Below, piece after piece: positions 1-9,488 of a stretch of 64,000 bases of DNA. The DNA comes from Variovorax paradoxus. GTDB lineage: Bacteria; Pseudomonadota; Gammaproteobacteria; Burkholderiales; Burkholderiaceae_C. A program made the translations under genes and the position numbers. The notes beneath the pieces are model-generated. The model searched no databases. It was given only the letters and a program-made list of their open reading frames with translations, and was not told the origin of the DNA. The stretch lies in NCBI GenBank assembly GCA_016806145.1, contig CP063166.1, forward strand, positions 2,108,001 through 2,172,000. The letters run 5' to 3'. Every line of letters begins with the position of its first letter. Position 1 is the stretch's first letter.

Positions 1-458
1 TCCAGATCGGCATCATCCCGGCGCACCGCAGCTCGAAGAGCCTGGTCTATGAGGAGCTCTTCGGCGAGACCATGCTGCTGTACTGCGGCCGCGGCCATCC
101 GCTCTTCGAGGCCAGCCATGCGAAGCTCACCTGGCTAAAGCTGCGCGAGCACCATTTCGCGGGCCTGGGCTACCACTCGCCCAACATGGAGCTGAGCCAC
201 CGCGCGCAGCTCTCGCGCAAGGCCACGGGCTTCGACCAGGAGGCGATCGCCACGCTCATCCTGTCGGGGCGCTTCCTGGGCTTCCTGCCCGACCACTATG
301 CGCAGGTGTTCGAGCAGCGCGGACTGATGCGCCCGGTGCTGCCCGAGCGCTTCCATTACGAATGCCGCTTCGTGAGCCTGCTGCGGCGTTCGCCGAAGCC
401 TTCGCGCGCGGTGCTGGCGTTCCAGGCCTGCCTCACGGCGGCGCACCGCGGGCGCTAG
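1..458 (+). CDS. LysR-family transcriptional regulator, C-terminal part (5' end outside window)
   Basis: The frame is open at the window edge and gives 151 residues before a TAG stop. It reads as the distal half of a LysR substrate-binding domain: an opening QIGIIPAHR strand, then ETMLLYCGRGHPL and ATLILSGRFLGFLP, the pattern of subdomain RD-II returning to RD-I. LysR proteins are about 300 residues, so the N-terminal winged helix and half of the effector domain lie upstream and the DNA-binding part cannot be judged. The gene converges on the GntR gene, with a hairpin repeat between the two stops. The target genes are not visible. Family assignment is fairly sure; effector unknown. Confidence 0.75.
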   Translation, partial: QIGIIPAHRSSKSLVYEELFGETMLLYCGRGHPLFEASHAKLTWLKLREHHFAGLGYHSPNMELSHRAQLSRKATGFDQEAIATLILSGRFLGFLPDHYAQVFEQRGLMRPVLPERFHYECRFVSLLRRSPKPSRAVLAFQACLTAAHRGR

Positions 459-460
459 CC

Positions 461-547
461 GAACCGTTCAGGCTGAGCTTGTCGAAGCCCTGCGCGGCGC
501 TTCGATCCTTCGACAAGCTCAGGACAGGCCGAGCTCAGCGCGAACGG
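461..547. repeat. REP-like inverted repeat between convergent genes
   Basis: Two arms share the core CTGAGCTTGTCGAAG (left) and its complement (right), and the element is bounded by GAACCGTT and CGAACGG. It fills the gap between the LysR and GntR stop codons and could form a hairpin acting as a bidirectional terminator. A related element occurs at 2801-2876, which argues for a dispersed family rather than a local structure. Confidence 0.7.
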
Positions 548-561
548 ATTCCCGTCGACGC

Positions 562-1326
562 TCAGCGCTGCGCGTTGGGCACCAGAAGATGCTTGGCGCC
601 GATGTGCGCCTCCATCTCGTGCATGTGCTGCTCGGCATCGACCATGTGCTCGCTCATCAGCCGGTGCACCGTCGCGGCGTCCTCCTTGCGGTAGGCCGCC
701 AGCAACTGCGTGTGGTAGTCGACGTTGGCCTCGCCGAAGTGGTGATGGTCGAGCGCCTTCTTGTAGACCACGAGGTCGCGCAGCAGGTCGTTGAGGAAGC
801 GGCACATGAAGGACAGCACCGGGTTGGGGCAGGCCTCGGCCAGGATGGTGTGGAAGGCCAGCTCGGCCTCGCGCTGGATGCGCAGCTCGTCCTCGGAGGT
901 CGGCTCCTTGGTGCACAGGCGCACGTTCTCCTCGAGCCGCTCGAGCATTTCGGGCGTGAGCCGGCCCACCACGCTGACCGCGAGCTCGGGCTCGAGCGCC
1001 TTGCGCAGCTGGTAGATATGGTGGCCGTCGAGGTGGTGGAAGTGCAAGAAGTTGCGCAGCGGCTCCGACGCATGCTCGACCGACACCTGCTGCAGGTAGG
1101 CGCCGCCGCCGGGCCCGGTGCGGATCGAGATCAGGCCGCTGACCTCGAGCGCCTTGAGCGCCTCGCGCACCGTGCTCTTCGAATAGCCGAACAGCTCGAT
1201 CAGTTCCTTCTCGTTCGGCAGCCGGTCGCCGGGCTGCTTGCGCTCGGCCACGATCCAGCGCTTCACGTCCTCGACGATGACGTCCGAGAGCTTTTGTCGC
1301 TTCGGGCGGTGTTGCCCCACTGTCAT
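562..1326 (-). CDS. GntR-family regulator, FadR subfamily (FCD domain)
   Basis: A 254-residue DNA-binding repressor or activator. The N-terminal winged helix (about residues 20-85) has the GntR signature: RLPNEKELIELFGYSKSTVR followed by EALKALEVSGLI. The C-terminal all-helical FCD domain (about 95-230) has spaced Asp/His residues, including AFHTILAEA and RLMSEHMVDAEQHM, that in this family bind a metal and a carboxylate effector. A longer frame exists, but the internal ATG giving MTVGQHRPKR is preferred because the winged helix starts soon after it. The gene is divergent from the Liv-type operon across 243 bp containing an A+T-rich patch near 1465-1510, so it probably controls that operon. 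The effector is unknown. Confidence 0.85.
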   Translation of the reverse strand: MTVGQHRPKRQKLSDVIVEDVKRWIVAERKQPGDRLPNEKELIELFGYSKSTVREALKALEVSGLISIRTGPGGGAYLQQVSVEHASEPLRNFLHFHHLDGHHIYQLRKALEPELAVSVVGRLTPEMLERLEENVRLCTKEPTSEDELRIQREAELAFHTILAEACPNPVLSFMCRFLNDLLRDLVVYKKALDHHHFGEANVDYHTQLLAAYRKEDAATVHRLMSEHMVDAEQHMHEMEAHIGAKHLLVPNAQR

Positions 1327-1569
1327 GCCCACGCTCGATGTCCCTCGGGAGATGCGCGGAATGCGCAACAGCGGGCGATCTTACCCAGGGCCTCCGCGCG
1401 CATCGGCGTGGTGCGCGCGGGCGGGGCCGGGGGCCTGCGGAGTCGGTGTTTTCTGGGCACGGGGATTGCTAACGGGTTTTTACCAGCATATTAATCCTAT
1501 TTATCCGCTTAAATTCGCCGCGACCGCGGACGCCCATCCCTCTCCACCCTCACCACGACGGAGTTCCTC

Positions 1570-2775
1570 TTGCAACGCAGACACCTTCTCCAACTGGCCG
1601 CCCTGTCGGCCGCTCCCGCTTCCCTGCTGGCCGGCCGCTCGGCCTTCGCGCAATCGGCCGAGGCGATCCGCTTCGGTTGCCCGGTGCCGATGTCGGGCGC
1701 CTTCGCGGCCAACGGCAAGTTCGCCGACCTCGGCATGAAGCTGGCGATCGAGCAGTACGGCAGCGTGCTCAAGCGCCCGCTGGCCTACACGGTGCTCGAC
1801 ACCGAGGGCAAGCCCGCGACCGCGGTGCGCAAGGTGCAGGAAGCCTCGCAGCAGCAGGGCGCCAAGTTCTTCGCGGGCGGCATCCTGTCGTCGGAAGCGC
1901 TGGCCATGGGCAAGGAGGCCGAGAAGGCCGGCGGCCTGTTCATCACCACCGCGGGCGCCGACGAGATCACCGGCAAGGACTGCAACCCCGCCACCTTCCG
2001 CTGGTCGGTGCCCACCTTCGGCGCCATCGAGCAGACGGTGCGCCCGCTGGTCGCGCAGATGCCCAAGGCCAAGCGCTGGTACACGATCACGCCGCAGTAC
2101 GTGTTCGGCGACGGGCTCCTGAGCGCGGCCAAGACCATCTTCCAGGAGAAGGGCATCGAGCACGTGGGCAACAGCTACCACTCGCTCAACGAGAAGGAGT
2201 TCAGCGGCTACCTCACCAATGCGATGGCGGCCAAGCCCGACGTGCTGCTGCTCTTGAACTTCGGCGCGCAGTCCTCGGCCGCGCTGCGCCAGGCGGTGAG
2301 CTTCGGCATGCACAAGAACATGACGATCCTGATGGCCTGGGCCTCGGGGCTCGAGCAGTTCGACGAGCTCGGCGCCGACCTCTGCGACGGCGTGTACTTC
2401 GGCGCGCAGTACTGGCACACGGTGGATGCGCCGCTCAACAAGGAGCTGGTCAAGCGCACCGCCGACAAGCTCAAGATCGTGCCCAACTACAGCCTCGCGG
2501 GCTCGTACATCTGCACCAAGATCCTGATCGACGGCATCGTGAAGGCCGGCACGGTCGACCAGAAGGCCGTGATCGCCGCGCTCGAGGGCATGAAGTTCGA
2601 CGGGCTCACGGGCGGTGAGGAGATCCGCAAGGCCGACCACCAGGTGGTGAAGGACTACTACCTGCTCAAGGGCAAGGCCAAGTCGAAGATGAAGGACGCG
2701 GCGGACTATGTCGACGTCGTGAGTTCGGGCAAGTCCTTCCTGCCCGTCGACAAGACGGGCTGCAAGCTGGCCTGA
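1570..2775 (+). CDS. Branched-chain amino acid-type ABC transporter substrate-binding protein
   Basis: A 401-residue periplasmic type I binding protein (Peripla_BP_6/LivJ family) that captures the ligand for the permease genes that follow. It starts at TTG with GGAG six bases upstream. The signal sequence QRRHLLQLAALSAAPASLLA ends near AFAQ and has a paired arginine, so Tat export is possible but not certain. The mature part opens with IRFGCPVPMSGAFAANG, the usual start of the first lobe, and continues with KVQEASQQQGAKFFAGG and a TAGADEITG ligand-loop region. The ligand cannot be read from sequence; the downstream hydrolases suggest an amide, ureido or small peptide compound rather than leucine. 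Confidence 0.88.
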   Translation: MQRRHLLQLAALSAAPASLLAGRSAFAQSAEAIRFGCPVPMSGAFAANGKFADLGMKLAIEQYGSVLKRPLAYTVLDTEGKPATAVRKVQEASQQQGAKFFAGGILSSEALAMGKEAEKAGGLFITTAGADEITGKDCNPATFRWSVPTFGAIEQTVRPLVAQMPKAKRWYTITPQYVFGDGLLSAAKTIFQEKGIEHVGNSYHSLNEKEFSGYLTNAMAAKPDVLLLLNFGAQSSAALRQAVSFGMHKNMTILMAWASGLEQFDELGADLCDGVYFGAQYWHTVDAPLNKELVKRTADKLKIVPNYSLAGSYICTKILIDGIVKAGTVDQKAVIAALEGMKFDGLTGGEEIRKADHQVVKDYYLLKGKAKSKMKDAADYVDVVSSGKSFLPVDKTGCKLA

Positions 2776-2800
2776 CGCCGCTTCCGTTCGCACACCTTCT

Positions 2801-2876
2801 CCACCGTTCGCCCTGAGCCTGTCGAAGGGCTGTTCGCGCCTGCGCCAGGCTTCGACAGGCTCAGCCCGAACGGTGG
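2801..2876. repeat. REP-like inverted repeat inside the Liv-type operon
   Basis: The arms begin CCACCGTTCG and end CGAACGGTGG. They pair almost perfectly over roughly 27 bases around CTGAGCCTGTCGAAG and its complement. It lies between the binding-protein gene and the first permease gene, where a hairpin commonly protects or attenuates so that the binding protein is made in excess. It is a sister of the element at 461-547. Confidence 0.75.
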
Positions 2877-2939
2877 TGGGGAATGCAGCCTGCACGGTCG
2901 TCGTGCGGGATCGAACGGATCCTGAAAACCGGAACCCCC

Positions 2940-3800
2940 ATGTCCGTCTACCTGCTCCAGACCATCAACGGCATCGGCATCGGCATGCTGTACTTCCTGC
3001 TGGCCGTCGGCCTGTCGATCGTGTTCGGCCTGCTGCGCTTCGTGAACTTCGCGCACGGCGCCTTCTACCTGCTGGGCGCCTACCTGTGCTTCCAGGCGCT
3101 GCAGTGGGGCCTGAACTTCTGGGCCGCGCTGGTGCTGGTGCCGCTGGCCGTCGGCGCGCTCGGCTGGCTGGCCGAGAAGCTGCTGCTGCGCCGCGTCTAC
3201 GCGAAGGCGCATGAATTCCACATCCTCGTCACCGTGGGCCTGGCGCTCGCGGTGCAGGAGATCGTGATCGTCTTCTGGGGCCCGCTGGGCAACAGCGTGC
3301 CCACGCCCGACCTGCTGCAGGGCGTGGTGATGTGGGGCAGCTTCATCTATCCGAAGTACCGGCTGTTCGTGATCGGCTTCACCGCCGTGCTCGCGGTGCT
3401 GCTGTGGTGGGTGCTCGAGGGCACGCGCCTGGGCAGCGCGGTGCGCGCGGGCAGCGAGTCGACCGAGATGGTCTCGCTGCTCGGCATCAACGTGTTCCGC
3501 GTCTTCAGCCTGGTGTTCGCGCTCGGCGCGGCCACGGCGGCGCTGGCCGGCGTGCTGGCCGCGCCGATCCGCGGCGCCGAGCCCTTCATGGGCGTGGAGG
3601 CGCTCGGCGTGGCCTTCGTGGTGGTGGTGATCGGCGGGCTCGGCAGCTTCGGCGGCGCGCTGGTCGGCGGCCTGCTGATCGGCATCGTGCAGAGCCTGAT
3701 GAGCACCCTGTGGCCGCCCGGTGCGAGCCTGATGATCTACATCGCGATGGCGGCCGTGCTGCTGCTGCGCCCGCATGGCCTGCTCGGCCGCAGAGGATGA
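2940..3800 (+). CDS. livH: Branched-chain amino acid-type ABC transporter permease (LivH family)
   Basis: A 286-residue inner-membrane permease with about eight hydrophobic segments. It shows LivH hallmarks: LLQTINGIGIGMLYFLLAVG at the N terminus, FGLLRFVNFAHGAFYLLGAY, and the coupling-helix region AVRAGSESTEMVSLLGINV followed by AFVVVVIGGLGSFGGA. An in-frame ATG 57 bases upstream exists, but the chosen start lies just before the first membrane segment as in the family. It overlaps the next gene by four bases (ATGA), so translation is coupled. It pairs with LivM to form the pore. Symbol given by family; ligand unproven. Confidence 0.88.
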   Translation: MSVYLLQTINGIGIGMLYFLLAVGLSIVFGLLRFVNFAHGAFYLLGAYLCFQALQWGLNFWAALVLVPLAVGALGWLAEKLLLRRVYAKAHEFHILVTVGLALAVQEIVIVFWGPLGNSVPTPDLLQGVVMWGSFIYPKYRLFVIGFTAVLAVLLWWVLEGTRLGSAVRAGSESTEMVSLLGINVFRVFSLVFALGAATAALAGVLAAPIRGAEPFMGVEALGVAFVVVVIGGLGSFGGALVGGLLIGIVQSLMSTLWPPGASLMIYIAMAAVLLLRPHGLLGRRG

Positions 3801-4765
3801 ACGCCATGCCCAGAAAAATCACTTTCCTGCTGGCACTGGTCGTCACGCTGGCGCTGCCACTGTTCATGCGCTCGGGCTCGCTCGCGAGCGAGGTGCTGAT
3901 CTACGCGCTCGCCGCGCTCGGCTGCAACCTGCTGCTGGGCTACACGGGCCTGCTGTCCTTCGGCCAGGGCATCTTCTTCGGCCTGGGCAGCTACACCATC
4001 GCGATCCTGCTCACGCGGCTTTCGCTGCCGATGCCGCTGGCGCTGCTCGCGGCCATCGGCATGGGCGCGCTCGGCGCGGCGCTGGTCGGCTGGGTCGCGA
4101 TCCGCCAGCGCGGCACCTACTTCGTGATGCTCACGCTGGCCTTCGCGCAGATGTTCTATTTCGTGGCCTACACGGCCTCGGGCCTGACCGGCGGCGACAA
4201 CGGCCTGCTCGACGTGCCGCGCCCGGCCTTCATGGACACGCCGTGGAAGTACTACGCCTTCGTGGCCGTGATGTTCCTGATCGCCTTCGGCCTGCTGCTG
4301 CGCGTGACCGACTCGGTGTTCGGCCGCACGCTGCTGGCGATCCGCGACAACGGCGACCGCGCCGCCGCGGTGGGCTACGACCTGCGGCGCTTCAAGCTGC
4401 TGGCCTTCGTGATCTCGGGCGCCGTGACCGGCCTCGCGGGCGGGCTGCACGCCATGATGACCGGCATCGCGCCGCTGTCGAACGCCGAGTACCACACGAG
4501 CGAGATGATCCTGGTCATCACCGTGATCGGCGGCACCGGCAACCTGTTCGCCTCGGTGCTCGGTTCGGCCTTCTACGTGCTGCTGGCCGACTGGCTCTCC
4601 ACGCTGTGGCCGCGCTGGCTGCTGCTGCTGGGGCTGCTGCTGATCGGCGTGAGCATCGGCATGCAGCGCGGCCTCTGGGGGCTGGGCGAGAGCGCCTGGC
4701 GACGCATCTTCGGGAAGGGCGCGCAAGGCGCCGGCGCCTCCGGCGCGCAGGGAGAAAAAGCATGA
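3797..4765 (+). CDS. livM: Branched-chain amino acid-type ABC transporter permease (LivM family)
   Basis: A 322-residue inner-membrane permease with about nine to ten hydrophobic segments. Family signatures are AALGCNLLLGYTGLLSFGQG, GTYFVMLTLAFAQMFYFVAY, the coupling region AIRDNGDRAAAVGYDLRRFK, and ILVITVIGGTGNLFASVLGS. The C-terminal tail GKGAQGAGASGAQGEKA is a short soluble extension. The start ATG overlaps the livH stop; another ATG three codons in is equally possible. It forms the heterodimeric channel with LivH. Confidence 0.88.
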   Translation: MNAMPRKITFLLALVVTLALPLFMRSGSLASEVLIYALAALGCNLLLGYTGLLSFGQGIFFGLGSYTIAILLTRLSLPMPLALLAAIGMGALGAALVGWVAIRQRGTYFVMLTLAFAQMFYFVAYTASGLTGGDNGLLDVPRPAFMDTPWKYYAFVAVMFLIAFGLLLRVTDSVFGRTLLAIRDNGDRAAAVGYDLRRFKLLAFVISGAVTGLAGGLHAMMTGIAPLSNAEYHTSEMILVITVIGGTGNLFASVLGSAFYVLLADWLSTLWPRWLLLLGLLLIGVSIGMQRGLWGLGESAWRRIFGKGAQGAGASGAQGEKA

Positions 4766-5525
4766 GCGACGTCCTCATCGAAGCCGCCGGCGTCACCAAG
4801 CACTACGGCAAGTTCGCCGCGCTCGGCGGCGTCGACCTCCAGATCCGCCGCAACACCGTGCACTCGGTGATCGGCCCGAACGGCGCGGGCAAGACCACGC
4901 TGTTCCACATGCTCACGGGCACCGGCACCACCACCGGCGGGCGCATCCTGTTCGACGGCCACGACGTGACGCGCGAGCCCGACCATCGCCGCGTGCAGCG
5001 CGGCATGGCGCGCTCGTTCCAGGTCACGAGCCTGTTCGGCAGCCTCGCGGTGCGCGAGAACCTGCGCGTGGCGGCGCAGGGCATCGCGCCGCGCCAGGCC
5101 ATGAACTGCTGGCGCGCGCCGGTCGGCGAGCTGGCCTGCAAGGCGATCGTGGACGAGGTGCTGCAGCGCGTGGGCCTCGAGCGCTTCGCCCACGTGCCGG
5201 CGGCCGAGCTGTCGCACGGCCAGCAGCGGCGCCTCGAGGTCGGCATGGCGCTGGCCGCGCGGCCGAAGGCGATCTTCCTCGACGAGCCGACCTCGGGCAT
5301 GGGCATCGACGACCTCGACGACATGAAGCAGCTGATCCGCGGCCTGCGCGAGGAACACACCGTGGTGCTGATCGAACACAACATGAACATCGTGATGGAC
5401 ATCTCCGACACCGTGACCGTGATGCAGCTGGGCCGCGTGCTGGCCGAGGGGCTGCCGGGCGACATCCGCGCCGATGCGCGCGTGCGCAGTGCCTACCTTG
5501 GCAACATGATCACGGGAGGCAAGGC

Positions 5526-5529
<4 letters not shown>
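4762..5529 (+). CDS. livG: ABC transporter ATP-binding protein (LivG family)
   Basis: A 255-residue cytoplasmic ATPase. Walker A is GPNGAGKT near residue 34, the signature is LSHGQQRRLEVGMAL (a variant of LSGGQ), Walker B is AIFLDEPTSGMG, and the switch His lies in IEHNMNIVMD. The IEHNM ending and the long insertion RENLRVAAQGIAPRQAMN are typical of LivG. The ATG overlaps the livM stop and follows GGGAG. It energises the importer together with LivF. Confidence 0.9.
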
Positions 5530-6239
<710 letters not shown>

Positions 6240-6266
6240 GGCGCATTCATCGATTCAGAGAAAACC

Positions 6267-7520
6267 ATGACATCACACACCGAACTGCGTATCGACGGCC
6301 AGCGCCTCTGGCGCTCGCTGATGGAACTGGCGCGCCTGGGCGCCACCGAGAAGGGCGGCGTCTGCCGCATCGCGCTGACCGAACTCGACCGCCAGGGCCG
6401 CGACCTGTTCGTGCGCTGGGTGCGCGAGGCGGGCTGCGAGGTGCGCGTCGACGCCATCGGCAACATCTTCGCGCGCCGCGCCGGCCGCAACGCCGCGCTG
6501 CCGCCGGTCACCACCGGCAGCCACATCGACACCCAGCCCACGGGCGGCAAGTTCGACGGCAACTACGGCGTGCTGGCCGGGCTGGAGGTGATCCGCTGCC
6601 TCAACGACGCCGGCGTGCAGACCGAGGCGCCGATCGAGGTGGCCGTGTGGACCAACGAGGAGGGCTCGCGCTTCGTGCCCGTGATGATGGGCTCGGGCGT
6701 GTTCGCCGATGCCTTCACGCTCGAGCATGCGCTCGCGCAGCGCGACACCGAGGGCGTGAGCGTGGCCGAGGCGCTCGCGGCCATCGGCTACGCGGGCGGC
6801 GTGCCGGCTTCGGCGGCTTCGTCGCCGGTCGGCGCCTACTTCGAAGCGCACATCGAGCAGGGCCCGGTGCTCGAGGCGCACGAGCGCGTCATCGGCGTGG
6901 TCGAGGGCGCGCTGGGCCAGCGCTGGTACGACGTGGTGCTGCAGGGCATGGAGGCCCATGCCGGTCCCACGCCGATGGAACTGCGCAAGGACGCGCTGCT
7001 CGCGGCTGCCGAGCTGGTGACCGAGGTCAACCGCATCGCGCTGGCGCATGCGCCGCACGGGCGCGGCACGGTCGGCTGGATCGATGCCTATCCGAACTCG
7101 CGCAACGTGATCCCGGGCCGCGTCAAGCTCAGCGTGGACCTGCGCGCGGCCGACGACGTGGTGCTGTCGGCGATGGACGCCGCGCTCAAGGCGGCGGTGC
7201 AGCGCATCGCGGGCACGTCGAAGGTCGAGGCGACGCTCGAGCAGGTCGTGTACTTCCCGCCGCAGCCCTTCACGCCGGCGCTGGTGTCCGCCGTGCGCGA
7301 AGCGGCCGAGGCGCAGGGCCTGGGCTGGATGAACGTGATCAGCGGCGCCGGCCACGACGCGGTGTACCTCGCGCGCGTGTGCCCCACGGCGATGATCTTC
7401 GTGCCCTGCCGCGACGGCATCAGCCACAACGAGATCGAGGACGCGCAGCCCGATCACCTGGAGGCCGGCTGCAACGTGCTGCTGCAGGCGATGCTTCGCA
7501 GCGCCGGGGTGGCCGCATGA
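6267..7520 (+). CDS. M20-family Zn-dependent amidohydrolase (N-carbamoylase/allantoate amidohydrolase type)
   Basis: A 417-residue dinuclear-zinc hydrolase of the HyuC/AllC group, which cleaves N-carbamoyl amino acids, allantoate or beta-ureidopropionate. Metal-binding motifs are visible: GSHIDTQPTGGKFDGNYGVL, WTNEEGSRF and FEAHIEQGP; the dimerisation-domain loop EAHAGPTPMELRKDAL and the late SGAGHDAVYLA and ISHNEIED histidines complete the site. Length matches the family. It lies 27 bases after livF and overlaps the M81 gene by four bases, so imported substrate is probably hydrolysed by these two enzymes. Which ureido or amide substrate is used cannot be decided from sequence. Confidence 0.85.
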   Translation: MTSHTELRIDGQRLWRSLMELARLGATEKGGVCRIALTELDRQGRDLFVRWVREAGCEVRVDAIGNIFARRAGRNAALPPVTTGSHIDTQPTGGKFDGNYGVLAGLEVIRCLNDAGVQTEAPIEVAVWTNEEGSRFVPVMMGSGVFADAFTLEHALAQRDTEGVSVAEALAAIGYAGGVPASAASSPVGAYFEAHIEQGPVLEAHERVIGVVEGALGQRWYDVVLQGMEAHAGPTPMELRKDALLAAAELVTEVNRIALAHAPHGRGTVGWIDAYPNSRNVIPGRVKLSVDLRAADDVVLSAMDAALKAAVQRIAGTSKVEATLEQVVYFPPQPFTPALVSAVREAAEAQGLGWMNVISGAGHDAVYLARVCPTAMIFVPCRDGISHNEIEDAQPDHLEAGCNVLLQAMLRSAGVAA

Positions 7521-8992
7521 AGGTGCTGATCGCGCGTCTCAACCACGAGACCAACACCTTCTCGCCCGTGCCCACGCCGCTCGCGGCCTTCGGGCCCGAC
7601 GGCCCGACCGTCGGCCAGCAGGCCTACCGCGACAACAAGGGCATGCGCACCGCGATGTCGGCCTTCATCGACCTGGCCGAGGCGGCCGGCGCCGAGCTGG
7701 TCACGCCGGTGTCGGCCTCGGCCAACCCGAGCGGGCCGGTCGATGCGCACGCCTACGACCTGCTCACGCAGTGCATCGTCGACGCGGCGCCGGGCTGCGA
7801 CGCGATCCTGCTCGACCTGCATGGCGCGATGGTGGCCCACAACAGCGCGGACGGCGAGGGCGGCCTGCTGCTGCGGCTGCGCGCGGCCGCGCCCGGCGTG
7901 CCGATCGGCGTGGCGCTCGACCTGCATGCCAACGTCACGCCCGCGATGGTGGAGAACGCCGACGTGATCGTCGGCTTCAAGACCTATCCGCACGTCGACA
8001 TGTACGAGACCGGCGAGCACGCGGGCCGGCTGCTGCTCGACCTGCTGGCGGGGCGCGCGCGGCCCGCGATGCGCTGGCATTCGCTGCCGCTGATGGCCCA
8101 CACGCTGCGCAGCGCCTCGTACACCGGCGCGATGCAGCGTGCCATCGATGCCGCGCGCGCGGCCGAGGCCGCGGGCGAATCGCTCGCGGTCTCGATCCTC
8201 GCGGGCTTCTCGCTGTCGGACATCGAGGCGCCGTGCATGAGCGTGATCGTGGTCGACGCGCAATCGGGCGAGCGCGCGCAGGCCACGGCCGACCGCATCG
8301 CGGCGCAGATCTGGCGCGAGCGCGAGGCCTTCGTCTACGACAGCGAGCCGCTGGCCGACTCGGTTGCGCGCGCGAAGCAGCTGGCCGAAGGCGCCGAGCG
8401 TCCGGTGCTGCTGCTCGACCATGGCGACAACTGCATGTCGGGCGGCAGCTGCGACACCATGGACGTGCTGCAGGAAGCGCTGGCGCAGGGGCTCGATGGC
8501 ATCGGCGTCGGGCCGCTGTGCGATCCCGAGGCGGTGGCCGAACTGATCGCGGCGGGCGAGGGCGCGCGCGCGACGGTGGCGCTGGGCAACAAGGTCTCGC
8601 TGGCCGGCATCGGCCGCGAGAACGCGCCGGTGCGGCTCACGGGCACGGTGCGCACCATCTGCGACGGCGAGTACGTCATCACCGGACCGACCTACACCGG
8701 CCAGCGCGCCAGCATGGGTCGCACCGTGCTGTTCGACATCGGCGCCGCGCGCATCGTGGTCACCGAGCGCACGCAGGAGCCGTGGGACATCGGCGTGTTC
8801 GAATGCGTGGGGCTCGACCCGCGCCAGGAGCGCTTCCTGCTGCTGAAGTCGCGCATGTACTGCCGGCCGGTGTTCGAGCCGCTCGCGGCCGCGCTGGTGG
8901 AGTGCGACAGCCGTGGCGTGACCAGTTCGGACTACGGGCTGTTCCCGTTCGGCAAGGTGCGGCGGCCGGTGTTTCCGCTCGACCCGATCTGA
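7517..8992 (+). CDS. M81-family metallopeptidase (MlrC/microcystinase-like)
   Basis: A 491-residue cytoplasmic metal-dependent hydrolase. The N-terminal DUF1485/M81 domain begins LNHETNTFSPV with Glu11. Candidate zinc ligands are His102 in LDLHGAMV, Asp135 and His137 in DLHANVTP, and His159 in KTYPHVDMYETG. The C-terminal half contains LLDHGDNCMSGGSCDTMDVL, typical of the MlrC C-terminal domain. MlrC in sphingomonads finishes degradation of linearised microcystin, but family members are widespread where no microcystin is used, so the name describes homology only. The ATG overlaps the preceding amidohydrolase stop. Likely role: second hydrolytic step on the imported compound. Confidence 0.85.
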   Translation: MKVLIARLNHETNTFSPVPTPLAAFGPDGPTVGQQAYRDNKGMRTAMSAFIDLAEAAGAELVTPVSASANPSGPVDAHAYDLLTQCIVDAAPGCDAILLDLHGAMVAHNSADGEGGLLLRLRAAAPGVPIGVALDLHANVTPAMVENADVIVGFKTYPHVDMYETGEHAGRLLLDLLAGRARPAMRWHSLPLMAHTLRSASYTGAMQRAIDAARAAEAAGESLAVSILAGFSLSDIEAPCMSVIVVDAQSGERAQATADRIAAQIWREREAFVYDSEPLADSVARAKQLAEGAERPVLLLDHGDNCMSGGSCDTMDVLQEALAQGLDGIGVGPLCDPEAVAELIAAGEGARATVALGNKVSLAGIGRENAPVRLTGTVRTICDGEYVITGPTYTGQRASMGRTVLFDIGAARIVVTERTQEPWDIGVFECVGLDPRQERFLLLKSRMYCRPVFEPLAAALVECDSRGVTSSDYGLFPFGKVRRPVFPLDPI

Positions 8993-9043
8993 AGGCTTTC
9001 ATGACCTCCCACGTCATGGACCCCAGGCGCCGCTGAAACGACC

Positions 9044-9085
9044 ATTCCTTCACCCCGCAACGTCGCGGGCATCCACCGAAGGAAT
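9044..9085 (+). promoter_or_regulatory. Leader stem-loop covering the ribosome binding site of the NTF2-like gene
   Basis: ATTCCTTC at 9044-9051 pairs perfectly with GAAGGAAT at 9078-9085, with an inner CCCGC/GCGGG pairing. The right arm contains AAGGA, the only Shine-Dalgarno candidate for the ATG at 9093. If it forms in RNA it would hide the ribosome binding site. The pairing is visible; any regulatory effect is inferred. Confidence 0.4.
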
Positions 9086-9092
9086 CGTTGCC

Positions 9093-9470
9093 ATGAACAC
9101 CGCCGCACACGACCCCGCCGCCATCGCCCAGGGCTACATCGCCGTCTGGAACGAGACCGATCCCGCGCGCCGCGCCGCGCTGCTCGAAGCCGGCTGGTCG
9201 GCCGACGCGCAGTACGTCGACCCGATCATGCAGGGCAGCGGCCATGCGCAGATCAGCGCGCTGGTCGGCGCCGTGCACCAGCGCTACCCGGGCTTCCGCT
9301 TCAACCTGCTGGGCAAGGCCGACGCGCACGGCGACCATGTGCGTTTCTCGTGGACGCTCGGGCCGAGCGGCGCCGAGGACCTGATCCAGGGCACCGACTT
9401 CGTGCGGCTGGACGCGGGCAAGCTGCGCTCGGTGACGGGCTTTCTCGACAAGGTGCCGGTCGGCGCCTGA
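9093..9470 (+). CDS. NTF2-like/SnoaL-type small alpha+beta barrel protein
   Basis: A 125-residue cytoplasmic protein with the NTF2 fold pattern: an opening helix pair (AIAQGYIAVWNETDPARRAALLEA), YVDPIMQGSGHAQISALV, then beta-strands GFRFNLLGKADAHGDHVRFSWTL. Proteins of this family include small isomerases, hydrolases and dimerisation modules, and many have no known role. The gene lies 100 bases beyond the M81 stop with its own structured leader, so it may or may not belong to the Liv operon. No catalytic residues can be assigned. Function unknown. Confidence 0.7.
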   Translation: MNTAAHDPAAIAQGYIAVWNETDPARRAALLEAGWSADAQYVDPIMQGSGHAQISALVGAVHQRYPGFRFNLLGKADAHGDHVRFSWTLGPSGAEDLIQGTDFVRLDAGKLRSVTGFLDKVPVGA

Positions 9471-9488
9471 GCGGCGCGGGTATCGAGT

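Noticed and set aside
1474..1488. GG-N10-GC spacing upstream of the Liv-type binding-protein gene as a sigma-54 promoter
   Set aside because: Only the dinucleotides fit; the surrounding bases (CGGGTT and CAGCA) do not match TGGCAC and TTGCA.
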